DNA of 19,679 nucleotides from assembly GCA_937942935.1 (NCBI GenBank), contig CALDGT010001035.1, positions 1 to 19,679 of the forward strand. Direction: 5' to 3'. The DNA comes from an uncultured Chloroflexota bacterium (GTDB lineage Bacteria; Chloroflexota; Anaerolineae; Aggregatilineales; Phototrophicaceae). Every line of letters begins with the position of its first letter. Within the stretch, counting starts at the first letter, position 1. Positions 1 through 7,105 of this stretch are shown here, in pieces. The notes under the pieces were generated by a model. The model did not search any database and was not told the origin of the DNA. It saw only the letters and a list, made by a program, of their open reading frames with translations. A program made the position numbers and the translations under genes.

Positions 1-1105
1 CTTTTTTGTCACCACCCGCGCCAAATCGCCCAAAGATATTGGGTTTTGCGCCCTCATCTTTTTTATCACCAGATTTATCGTCTTTCTTGTCATCTTTTTT
101 GTCATCAGGTTTTACAGTCGGGAAATTTCCTGTGCTGGTCGTGGTAGATGGACGATTGCCCCCCCCAAATGATGAGCCAGAACCACCGCCAAAACGAGAA
201 CCACTATCACTAGATGTCCCGCCACCTGATGCGGATGTGTTACCAGAACCAGAGCCACCACCAAAACGGGAACCGCTATCACTGGATGTTCCGCCACTAG
301 AGCCAGAACTACCCCCGCCAAAACGGGAGCCACTGTCACCAGATGAGCCACTAGACCCAGATGAACCCCCACCACCAAATCGAGAGCCAGAACTGCCAGA
401 CCCAGAGCCACCAGAACCAGAAGACCCACTGCCGCCAAAGCGCGACCCACTGTCACCAGACGAGCCACCACCGCCTAAGCGTCCTGTATCACCTGTTGAA
501 CTGCTAGACCCAGATGAACCCCCACCACCAAATCGAGAGCCAGAACTACCAGACCCACCAAATGGAGACGACCCTCCAGAGCCAGATGAACCACTCGACC
601 CAGAGCCACCCCCACCAAAACGTGAGCCACTATCGCTAGATGAACCACTAGAGCCAGATGAACCCCCACCACCAAAGCGCGAGCCAGAACTGCCAGACCC
701 GCCAAATGGAGATGACCCTCCAGAGCCAGATGAACCACTAGACCCAGAACCACCACCGCCAAAGCGTGAGCCACTATCGCTAGATGAGCCACCAGAACCA
801 GAAGACCCACTGCCGCCAAAGCGCGACCCACTGTCACCAGACGAGCCACCAGAACCAGAGCTACCGCCACCGAAGCGAGAGCCAGAACTGCCAGACCCAC
901 CAAATGGAGACGACCCTCCAGAGCCAGATGAGCCACCAAAACGCGACCCACTGCTACCGGGCAAACCACCCCCGCTTCCACTTCCACTACCCGAAAATGG
1001 ATTTATTGCCCCACTCAGACGACGCGATGACGATTCATCCTCATCATCTTCTTCATAGTCGTCATCTTCATCATAATCATCATCGTTATAAAAAGTCATT
1101 GGCAT
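1..1105 (-). CDS. Gly/Ser-rich SRFGG-repeat protein with acidic N-terminus (3' end off the window)
   Basis: This minus-strand frame is open from ATG 1105 (or ATG 1099) to the left edge, about 368 codons with no stop seen. A GAAGG sequence sits 3 nt before ATG 1105 and 9 nt before ATG 1099, so 1099 is the likelier start. The protein begins with an Asp/Glu-rich stretch (roughly residues 8-24). It then becomes almost pure Gly/Ser, with the pentapeptide SRFGG about twelve times, one RLGG variant and SSPFGG three times. The visible end is Lys/Asp-rich and contains an FGRFG motif. Between repeats, the Ser, Arg, Phe and Gly codons vary only synonymously in this frame. The overlapping plus-strand frame shows Lys/Asn and Glu/Asp changes at the same places, so I take the minus frame as the coding one. 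There is no signal peptide or membrane helix in the visible part. I do not recognise the family; it looks intrinsically disordered. The C-terminus is missing and may hold a folded domain. Confidence 0.7.
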   Translation of the reverse strand, partial: MPMTFYNDDDYDEDDDYEEDDEDESSSRRLSGAINPFSGSGSGSGGGLPGSSGSRFGGSSGSGGSSPFGGSGSSGSRFGGGSSGSGGSSGDSGSRFGGSGSSGSGGSSSDSGSRFGGGGSGSSGSSGSGGSSPFGGSGSSGSRFGGGGSSGSSGSSSDSGSRFGGGGSGSSGSSGSGGSSPFGGSGSSGSRFGGGGSSGSSSSTGDTGRLGGGGSSGDSGSRFGGSGSSGSGGSGSGSSGSRFGGGGSSGSSGSSGDSGSRFGGGSSGSSGGTSSDSGSRFGGGSGSGNTSASGGGTSSDSGSRFGGGSGSSFGGGNRPSTTTSTGNFPTVKPDDKKDDKKDDKSGDKKDEGAKPNIFGRFGAGGDKK

Positions 1106-1186
1106 TTTCCTTCACATTTTGCATCATCAGAGGCAAAAAGAGCGTGCGGTGTTGGTCTATATGACCATTCGTAACTATATCACAGA

Positions 1187-1216
1187 ATTATCTTTTTGAC
1201 GATAAAAACTGTACAA
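1187..1216 (-). promoter_or_regulatory. Possible promoter of the Gly/Ser-rich repeat gene
   Basis: On the minus strand TTGTAC (1211-1216) and GATAAT (1187-1192) are separated by 18 nt, upstream of the repeat-protein start at 1099-1105. Both hexamers are imperfect matches to a sigma-70 consensus. The call rests only on spacing and position. Confidence 0.25.
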
Positions 1217-1311
1217 GCGTTCTATTATAATGATATTAGAATTTGCAATAGATGTCAATCAATTAGCCAATATTTTGCCCATGAATGGCTATTTTTCAAA
1301 ATAGGTGATTA

Positions 1312-1336
1312 GTAGGGGCAAAAAAGATGCCCCTAC
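1312..1336. repeat. GTAGGGGC inverted repeat (repeat-family hairpin, possible terminator)
   Basis: GTAGGGGC (1312-1319) and GCCCCTAC (1329-1336) form a perfect 8-bp inverted repeat with a 9-nt A-rich loop. It lies 8 nt downstream of the stop of the kinase/response-regulator gene. There is no clear U-tract after the stem on the minus strand, so intrinsic termination is uncertain. The nine-base word GCCCCTACA recurs in the larger palindrome at 7024-7032, so both probably belong to one dispersed intergenic repeat family. Confidence 0.6.
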
Positions 1337-1344
1337 AGTTGGTA

Positions 1345-2916
1345 TTAGATGAGACGGTCTAAATCGTGCAAATCGTCGAGCAAAATATACCCCTCACGCA
1401 ACGCTTTGAGTGCGGTGGCGTAACGGTCTTTGCTCCCCAATTTTTTCATGATATTAGCAATTTGCTCAATCAGTTCGATGAGAGGAATATTGAGTTCTTT
1501 AGAGATTTGCTCATTCTCTTTGCCTGCGGCGATGTGTAATAACACTCGCTGGTCAGAATCACTGAGACGCACACTATCTGGCGCTTGGTCAGATAACACC
1601 CCGCCGACAATTTTTTCTGCGACACCCCGCCCCAAAACCAATTGTCCTTGTGCTACTTTTTTGAGCGCATCTACTAAATCGCCCTCATCTGCCGATTTAA
1701 GGATATATCCATGCGCCCCTGCGCGGAGTGCGCGGACGATATAAGCATCTTCTTCACGTCCTGTTAAGATGAGAACTTTGACGCTGGGCGCGGTTTTGCG
1801 AATTTCGGGCAGAATATCGAGTCCACCCCGAATAGGCATATTCAAATCAAGTAACAAGACATCTGGCACAATCGAGACCGTTTGTTGTAATGCCGATTCG
1901 CCATCGCCTGCTTCTGCCACAATCACAAATTCTTCGTGTGTTTCGAGCAAATTCGCCAACGATTTGCGTAAGATGGTGTGGTCATCTGCCAAAATTAGGC
2001 GTAGGGTGCGTTTGCGAGTGCCACTATCGCGTTTTTGGGCGGCAGTTTGTAGGGTATCTGCCCATGCAGGACGTTTATGGGCGGTATCAACATCAACGGG
2101 CGGTACATCGTCCACGGTTGGGTTGAGTGCCGATTCTAATGCACTCGCCAATGCCGCGCCCGATTGATAACGCCGATTGGCATTTTTTTCGAGCGATTTG
2201 AGGATAACATTTTCTAATGCCACTGGAATGGTTGGGACGATATTCCGCAATGGGGGAGGGGGTTGCTTCACTTGTTGCAAAAGCAACGCGCCAATATCAT
2301 CGGCATTAAAGGGTAATTGCCCTGTTGCCATCTCATACAACACAATACCGAGCGAATAAATATCGGTACGGTTATCGAGTTTCATCCCTTGTGCTTGTTC
2401 TGGCGACAGATAAGCGGGTGTGCCGATGACCATGCCATGTGCAGTCACCCGTTTGGCATCATGAGGTAATGCCAAACCCAAATCCATCAATTTCACCTGA
2501 CCAGCAGGTGTTACTTTGATGTTGGCGGGTTTAATATCGCGGTGGATAATTTGTCGTTCATGTGCATATTGCAACGCATTGGCAATCTGACTACCCAAGT
2601 CTACAATGACCTCGGGCGATGAAGGAACATAAGCCGAAAGCGATAAGCCATCTACATATTCGACCACCAAAAAGTGGCGGTCTCCCTCTTGGTCAATGTC
2701 AAAAATTGCCATGATATTGGGATGATTGAGTTTTGCCGCCGATGTCGCTTCCTGAAAGAAGCGTTTGCGTGTGCTTTCACGCACATGAGGCAACAACATC
2801 TTAATAGCGACTTCGCGCTCTAGGCGTTCATCAAATGCTTTATAAACAGTCGCCGTAGAACCATCACCAAGATGCTCACGGATTTCATAACGGTTGCGTA
2901 ATTTGTGTCCAATCAT
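1345..2916 (-). CDS. Ser/Thr protein kinase fused to NarL-type receiver and LuxR-like HTH
   Basis: A 523-residue cytoplasmic signalling fusion. The N-terminal Hanks-type kinase (about 10-265) has a glycine loop GDGSTATV (17-24), VAIK lysine 39, HRDIKPAN (catalytic Asp127, Asn132), DLG (145-147, in place of DFG) and SPE (171-173). After a Pro/Asp-rich linker (about 266-303) comes a receiver domain (304-425) with the acidic pair D311/D312, phospho-acceptor Asp357 in LLLDLNMP, Thr385 and Lys407. The C-terminus (about 450-510) matches a LuxR/NarL helix-turn-helix, but its recognition part is atypical. No transmembrane segment is visible, unlike PknB-type receptors. Start choice: a TTG at 2964 would add 16 residues unlike a kinase leader. 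ATG 2916 begins just before the usual RYEI kinase opening, but has no clear ribosome binding site. The gene is divergent from the ECF sigma operon. Targets are unknown. Confidence 0.88.
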   Translation of the reverse strand: MIGHKLRNRYEIREHLGDGSTATVYKAFDERLEREVAIKMLLPHVRESTRKRFFQEATSAAKLNHPNIMAIFDIDQEGDRHFLVVEYVDGLSLSAYVPSSPEVIVDLGSQIANALQYAHERQIIHRDIKPANIKVTPAGQVKLMDLGLALPHDAKRVTAHGMVIGTPAYLSPEQAQGMKLDNRTDIYSLGIVLYEMATGQLPFNADDIGALLLQQVKQPPPPLRNIVPTIPVALENVILKSLEKNANRRYQSGAALASALESALNPTVDDVPPVDVDTAHKRPAWADTLQTAAQKRDSGTRKRTLRLILADDHTILRKSLANLLETHEEFVIVAEAGDGESALQQTVSIVPDVLLLDLNMPIRGGLDILPEIRKTAPSVKVLILTGREEDAYIVRALRAGAHGYILKSADEGDLVDALKKVAQGQLVLGRGVAEKIVGGVLSDQAPDSVRLSDSDQRVLLHIAAGKENEQISKELNIPLIELIEQIANIMKKLGSKDRYATALKALREGYILLDDLHDLDRLI

Positions 2917-3101
2917 AAGTTTATCTATCGTTTTTAACCTGCCATGTTCACAATGATACCACAATGTTAGTTATTACGCACAAATTTTGCTCAAGACAAA
3001 TGAGAATTTTTTGGGTTATGATGGAACTATAACGTAACCTAATTCATCAGAATGCGGTAATCTTACTATCAACCAGATTCCGCCCATTAAATGAGGTTAA
3101 T

Positions 3102-3686
3102 GTGAATCGCGTTGAAGAACAACGCTTGCTTAAAATGGCTCAAGCGGGTAACACACAGGCATTTGCACACCTATATCGGGCGAATGTGCAATTGATTTTT
3201 CGGTATCTATATTATCGGCTCAATGATATTCAATTGGCAGAAGATTTTACTGCCGATGTTTTTACCCGTGCATTCAAAGACCTAGAGACTTTTCAGGATA
3301 TGGGTAAGCCGTTTGTGGCATGGTTATACCGAATTGCCCATGCGCGGGTGGTAGATTATTACCGACAAACCGACAGGCGCGGCATTGATGATGAATTAGA
3401 CGAGGCTGTTCAAGTCCAATCTATCAGCGAGTCTGTAGATGCTAATTTATTGCGAAAGCAAATGGCGCAAGCCTTGCATCAGGCAATTGCCCAACTGATA
3501 CCATCGCAACAACAAGTCGTCTTATTGCGATTTATTGAGGATAAAAGTTTAGAAGAAACAGCGCTTCTTATGGATAAAAAAGCAAATGCTATTAAAGCCC
3601 TACAACATCGCGCACTCAAAACGTTGGCGCAAATACTCACTAAAATGGGGTTTGATAGTGATGAATTTTTGGCAGGGTTATCATGA
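3102..3686 (+). CDS. ECF-type RNA polymerase sigma factor (sigma-70 family)
   Basis: A 194-residue alternative sigma factor that would direct RNA polymerase to its own promoter class. Region 2 (about residues 20-90) contains the YYRLNDIQLAEDFTADVF stretch typical of -10 recognition and core binding, followed by AWLYRIAHARVVDYYR. Region 4 (about 125-175) has the helix-turn-helix LIPSQQQVVLLRF...SLEETA for -35 recognition. Region 1 and region 3 are absent, as expected for the ECF group. The start is GTG 3102, supported by TGAGG at 3092-3096 five bases upstream. Its TGA stop overlaps the ATG of the next gene by 4 bp (ATGA), so the two are translationally coupled, the usual arrangement for a sigma factor and its membrane regulator. 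A TATAAC hexamer at 3028-3033 could be a -10, but no good -35 accompanies it. Confidence 0.9.
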   Translation: MNRVEEQRLLKMAQAGNTQAFAHLYRANVQLIFRYLYYRLNDIQLAEDFTADVFTRAFKDLETFQDMGKPFVAWLYRIAHARVVDYYRQTDRRGIDDELDEAVQVQSISESVDANLLRKQMAQALHQAIAQLIPSQQQVVLLRFIEDKSLEETALLMDKKANAIKALQHRALKTLAQILTKMGFDSDEFLAGLS

Positions 3687-4885
3687 CCTCTCCAGATGAA
3701 CTTTATGCCGAAATATTAGCCACTTGTTTGGATGACGTGCTTCATCAACGTGCTACAATTGAATCTTGTCTCAAAAAATATCCGCATTATGCCGAATCCC
3801 TTCGGCGCGAATTACGGATTGCGCTCCTCACCACAAAGCTCAAACCACCTGCATTATCGGATGCCAAAGTGGATGCACTAGAAGCCCATTTGATGAATCA
3901 TTTGCAAAAACCAAAAGTGATGTATCCGACATTTATAGGGTTACGGCGGTATGTTGCAGGCGTGATTTTTGCCTTTTTTTTGGTATTTGCTGGGTCAGCT
4001 GGGACAGTTGCCGCTTCTGCCAATGCGCTCCCCGGTGATGGGTTATATGGTATCAAACGGTGGTGGGAATCGGTTGTTATATTTGTGTCAACCATCATCG
4101 GAAATACCGAAACCGTATTGATACAATTGGCAGAAACACGCCTTGATGAAATGATAAAATTACAAGCGCTTGGACAAAATTCTGCACAAAATTTATCAGA
4201 TTTAGCCTCTGCAACCAATGATGTTTTGCGCTATAATAGTGTCTTAACAGCACGCGAGGTAGATTTTTTACAAGTAACACAAAATTTCTTGATACAATCA
4301 GAAATGATTGAGATGCCTCTCGCACAAGAGTTACTTCAAAAAATTACCCCGATTTTAATAACAGTGCCAGAGCAATCCCCAGCCTCTGATATGTTATCGG
4401 GTGATGAACCGATAACACCTACACCAACCGTCACAGTTGTGCCTAGCGTGGTTTTATCTCCCACAGTTACCACAACTTTTTTACCGACTGAATTTGTTAC
4501 GCAGGTGTTGACTGCTACACCAAGCGCAACACCGCGCATACCTTCTACACCTACCCGTACTCCAACCTCAACCATTACCCCAACTATTACAACGATTATC
4601 CCTATTGCACCATCATTAACACCCACTTGGACGGCATTTCCAACTTCTACGCTTGCGCCAACGGTCACACCAGATAACCCTGCAATTATCATTACCCCAC
4701 CTGCTAATCATACAGGTGGAAATATCATCCCAATCCCCAGTCAAACATGGTATCCATGGCAACAAGCGACATGGGATGTTTGTTATTTAACCCGAACTGT
4801 AGACCCGTATGGGAATCGGAATGACCCCTATTGCAACCCAACAGAATTGCCACCGATAGACCCCGAATCGTTAGGAGCGCCATAA
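3683..4885 (+). CDS. DUF5667-like single-pass membrane protein, putative regulator of the ECF sigma factor
   Basis: 400 residues. The N-terminal ~88 residues are soluble and probably cytoplasmic, a position comparable to an anti-sigma domain. One hydrophobic helix follows (about 90-112). Directly after it is ALPGDGLYGIKR (115-126), the hallmark of DUF5667-type proteins that often follow ECF sigma genes in Chloroflexota and Actinobacteria. A helical region reaches about residue 225. A long Pro/Thr/Ser-rich, probably extracytoplasmic, low-complexity tail follows (about 240-350), and the end contains two cysteines (367 and 384) in a Trp/Tyr/Asn-rich segment. The gene overlaps the sigma gene by 4 bp and touches the next gene in a TAATG overlap. 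Sequestering or sensing for the upstream sigma factor is inferred from position and topology. No zinc-binding HxxxCxxC anti-sigma motif is seen. The Pro/Thr tail might span the wall or be glycosylated. Confidence 0.75.
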   Translation: MTSPDELYAEILATCLDDVLHQRATIESCLKKYPHYAESLRRELRIALLTTKLKPPALSDAKVDALEAHLMNHLQKPKVMYPTFIGLRRYVAGVIFAFFLVFAGSAGTVAASANALPGDGLYGIKRWWESVVIFVSTIIGNTETVLIQLAETRLDEMIKLQALGQNSAQNLSDLASATNDVLRYNSVLTAREVDFLQVTQNFLIQSEMIEMPLAQELLQKITPILITVPEQSPASDMLSGDEPITPTPTVTVVPSVVLSPTVTTTFLPTEFVTQVLTATPSATPRIPSTPTRTPTSTITPTITTIIPIAPSLTPTWTAFPTSTLAPTVTPDNPAIIITPPANHTGGNIIPIPSQTWYPWQQATWDVCYLTRTVDPYGNRNDPYCNPTELPPIDPESLGAP

Positions 4886-5316
4886 TGCCTATTCAATTTT
4901 GTACTGGCGACCCATTGAGTACCACCGCCCAAGTATTAGCATTTGGACATAATGCGCGGGGTAGAGTTGAGTTAGGGGCATTTGAGACACGCCTCATGCA
5001 AACCTATTCACCTGCGTTTTCGGTGTATCAAAAACAATGTCGGGTAGGGCGAATTAAAGCAGGGAATTTGTGGTTGTGGCGCGAGAGCAAACCGAATCTG
5101 ATGTTTATGGTGGTACGCGATTCATCCGTCGGGGCAACACGCTTGCGTTATGTGCAATCTATTGCCATTCAAATCGCACAAGAGTATCCGATTTTAGGGA
5201 TAAAAAGCCTTGCGATTGCATCATTGGGCAATGCTTATGAATGGGAAGAAATCCGCCAAGTGTTGACGATGTGGTTGAATAAATGCAAATTGGATGTGAC
5301 CATCTACGATGTGTAA
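4885..5316 (+). CDS. Small macro-domain-like protein (putative ADP-ribose binding/hydrolase)
   Basis: 143 residues. Start ATG 4885 overlaps the preceding TAA by one base (TAATG) and has AGGAG at 4873-4877, 7 nt upstream; an in-frame ATG at 4831 would lie inside the previous gene. The protein reads like a compact macro domain of the TARG1/DarG type. TGDPLSTTAQVLAFGHNARG (7-26) matches the strand-loop that holds the adenine-side Asp and the catalytic-loop Asn (D9, N23). GIKSLAIASLGNAYEW (105-120) resembles the second ribose/phosphate loop, normally GxGxGGLxW, here with fewer glycines. If the match holds, it would bind or remove ADP-ribose. It is the third gene of the ECF operon and converges on the ATPase gene with only 4 nt between their stops. 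Family assignment is by motif only, and activity is uncertain because the glycine loop is atypical. Confidence 0.55.
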   Translation: MPIQFCTGDPLSTTAQVLAFGHNARGRVELGAFETRLMQTYSPAFSVYQKQCRVGRIKAGNLWLWRESKPNLMFMVVRDSSVGATRLRYVQSIAIQIAQEYPILGIKSLAIASLGNAYEWEEIRQVLTMWLNKCKLDVTIYDV

Positions 5317-5320
5317 TAGA

Positions 5321-6961
5321 TTATTCTCGCGGTTTTGCCCGTTGTGCTACCTCATAAATCTTGTTTAATTTCTCTTTAATTTCGGGGTGAATTTGGTCAG
5401 GAGTGAGATAATCCGCCAAAACGTGATAATTGGTTTTATAGATGAGATTATGCGATGCTAATTGTGCAAAATAATCTTTGAAAAGACGGTCTAAGAAGTC
5501 GCTGATTTTGGTTTCATACCAAAAGTTATCTTCAAAATTTTCGCGTGCATCTAATGATAACCGTCTTTCAAGTAGCGTTGCCATTACATCTCGATTATTC
5601 CCTGCATAAGCCAATAATACCTTTGGATGAGCGATATAATTCTCGATTTCACGCCGTTGCCACATCGTCTCTTGCAGTTCCGTGCTATTTTTAAGTTTTT
5701 CTTTGACGTTATCAACCAGAATAAACCCCACTAAATCGGGTTTTGCTTCGCGTAATCCATAAAAATGATTGCGTGCAATATTGGGGTCATTTTGCCCAAT
5801 TGGATGAAAAAATGCGCTTTCTAATGCTTCTAAGACAGGGTGATTTATTAATCGTGCAATTGCTTTAAGAATGTTGAAATCGGTTGCCCCTTCTAAATAA
5901 AGTACCCAGCCAGTTTGTTCTGCTTGATAATAATCTTCTGCCGATATATCACGCAGAGCTTTACGGAGTTGACTCCCTCTATCATTAATCCGATGCGGTT
6001 TGCTAATAAATGCGATAACCATATCATTTTCGATTGCTTTATCCATAATAATTTCAGAGTGACTGGCAATAATCACTTGTGATTGTTGTTTTTTTGCAAT
6101 ATCGTTGATTAAATCATAGATTTCGCGCTGACGTATAATTTCCAGATGGGCATCTGGTTCATCTAATAATATGACTACACCTTGATTGAGATATAAATGT
6201 GCCAAAATGAATAATGTTTGGCGTAATCCACTCCCCGAAGCGAGTAAATCTAATGTGATGCCTTGTCGGGTTTTATATTCTAATGTGATTGTGCCACCTT
6301 CTAAGAATGGCTCTTGTAATTGGATACCAAATTGCTTTTGAATGATACCTGTCAATTCGTCCCAATATGGGGTTTGATAGACCAAATAACACATATTGCG
6401 AAGCACTTCCGCAGTTCGCCCCTCCCCGATGAGGCGCTCAATAAATTCAGCATCTACACGCGGTTCAGTAATTGCCAAGCCTGCCATGATAGACAGGAAT
6501 GCAACTTTCAAGGTTTTTACTTCATCTGGGATGGCGGGTTCTTGACCTGAAAGGGGGTTACAATAAAATGATTCATCATTGCTAAACCGAAATTCCATCC
6601 CACAACGCCATAATTTGCTATCTGTGATACATTCTAAAATGATGATGATGTTAAAATCATCTTTTTTAGCTCCCCTTTTTTGTGTTCTTAAATTGCGCCA
6701 CAACATTCTAGCAGTATTGTTTGGGATAGAATATAAATCTTTGCGGTTAATTGGCACACCCATTCGGGTGTTTGTTTTTTTATCTCCTTTATTTGTAATC
6801 CATTTTTGTACCCCGATATACCATAAACTGAGTGCCTGCAATGCAGTGGTTTTGCCACTGTTATTGGGTCCTACAAACACAACCGTATTCCCCAATTCAA
6901 TTTCGATTTCATCGAATTGCTTAAAATTTTTGATGATGAGTTTATGTAATGTGGTGGACAT
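5321..6961 (-). CDS. ABC-type (AAA_15/AAA_21) ATPase with TOPRIM-like C-terminal region, OLD/PARIS-like
   Basis: 546 residues. Start ATG 6961 has GGAG 6 nt upstream; the longer frame from a TTG at 6973 would overlap that site. The ATPase part shows Walker A GPNNSGKT (31-38), a long helical insertion, an ABC signature-like LASGSG (240-245), Walker B VVILLDEPD (262-270) and H-loop IIASHS (His301). After about residue 350 comes a TOPRIM-like segment: YLEGATDFNILKAI with the expected first acid (Glu357), FILVDN with Asp417, and QRREIENYI (435-443), a signature seen in DUF4435/OLD-type C-termini. The usual DxD is D-N-V here, so metal binding may be weakened. OLD-family proteins and the PARIS AriA/AriB pair act in phage defence, with ATPase and nuclease parts separate or fused. 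I infer a related role. No partner gene is adjacent: the macro-like gene converges on it and metH lies upstream. Confidence 0.75.
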   Translation of the reverse strand: MSTTLHKLIIKNFKQFDEIEIELGNTVVFVGPNNSGKTTALQALSLWYIGVQKWITNKGDKKTNTRMGVPINRKDLYSIPNNTARMLWRNLRTQKRGAKKDDFNIIIILECITDSKLWRCGMEFRFSNDESFYCNPLSGQEPAIPDEVKTLKVAFLSIMAGLAITEPRVDAEFIERLIGEGRTAEVLRNMCYLVYQTPYWDELTGIIQKQFGIQLQEPFLEGGTITLEYKTRQGITLDLLASGSGLRQTLFILAHLYLNQGVVILLDEPDAHLEIIRQREIYDLINDIAKKQQSQVIIASHSEIIMDKAIENDMVIAFISKPHRINDRGSQLRKALRDISAEDYYQAEQTGWVLYLEGATDFNILKAIARLINHPVLEALESAFFHPIGQNDPNIARNHFYGLREAKPDLVGFILVDNVKEKLKNSTELQETMWQRREIENYIAHPKVLLAYAGNNRDVMATLLERRLSLDARENFEDNFWYETKISDFLDRLFKDYFAQLASHNLIYKTNYHVLADYLTPDQIHPEIKEKLNKIYEVAQRAKPRE

Positions 6962-6986
6962 TATTATCTCCAAAATACCCCTAAAA

Positions 6987-7085
6987 GGGCGGACATACGC
7001 GCCAAAAAGCAGGCGCTAGTACCGCCCCTACACATCGGGGGATGGTTGTAGGGGCGGATTAGGTCGCTAGACCGTATATCCGCCC
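6987..7085. repeat. 99-bp palindromic element with three internal hairpins (MITE/REP-like)
   Basis: Outer arms GGGCGGACATACG (6987-6999) and CGTATATCCGCCC (7073-7085) are complementary at 12 of 13 positions. Inside them are three further stems: GCGCC/GGCGC (6999-7003 and 7012-7016), a perfect 11-bp CCGCCCCTACA/TGTAGGGGCGG (7022-7032 and 7047-7057, 14-nt loop), and GGTC/GACC (7062-7065 and 7070-7073). The whole could fold as a cloverleaf in RNA or a cruciform in DNA. It fills the gap between metH and the ATPase gene. No transposase is nearby and no clear target duplication flanks it. It shares GCCCCTACA with the hairpin at 1312-1336. It could also act as a transcription barrier after metH. Confidence 0.7.
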
Positions 7086-7105
7086 GTGTCATTGAATAAT
7101 ATTTC

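Noticed and set aside
180..960. CRISPR array or non-coding satellite
   Set aside because: The repeats are multiples of three, degenerate, without constant-length unique spacers, and translate into one uninterrupted protein.
112..987. Two minus-strand Val/Leu/Ala-rich frames that could look like membrane proteins
   Set aside because: They are the alternative frame of the same repeat tract, and their hydrophobicity is a product of the repeat composition.
6..1058. Plus-strand 350-codon Pro/Glu-rich frame
   Set aside because: It has no upstream start context, mirrors the Gly/Ser frame on the other strand, and its repeats vary non-synonymously while the minus frame varies synonymously.
4336..4692. 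Minus-strand Val/Gly-rich frame
   Set aside because: It is the complement of the Pro/Thr-rich tail of the DUF5667-like protein and has no start signals.
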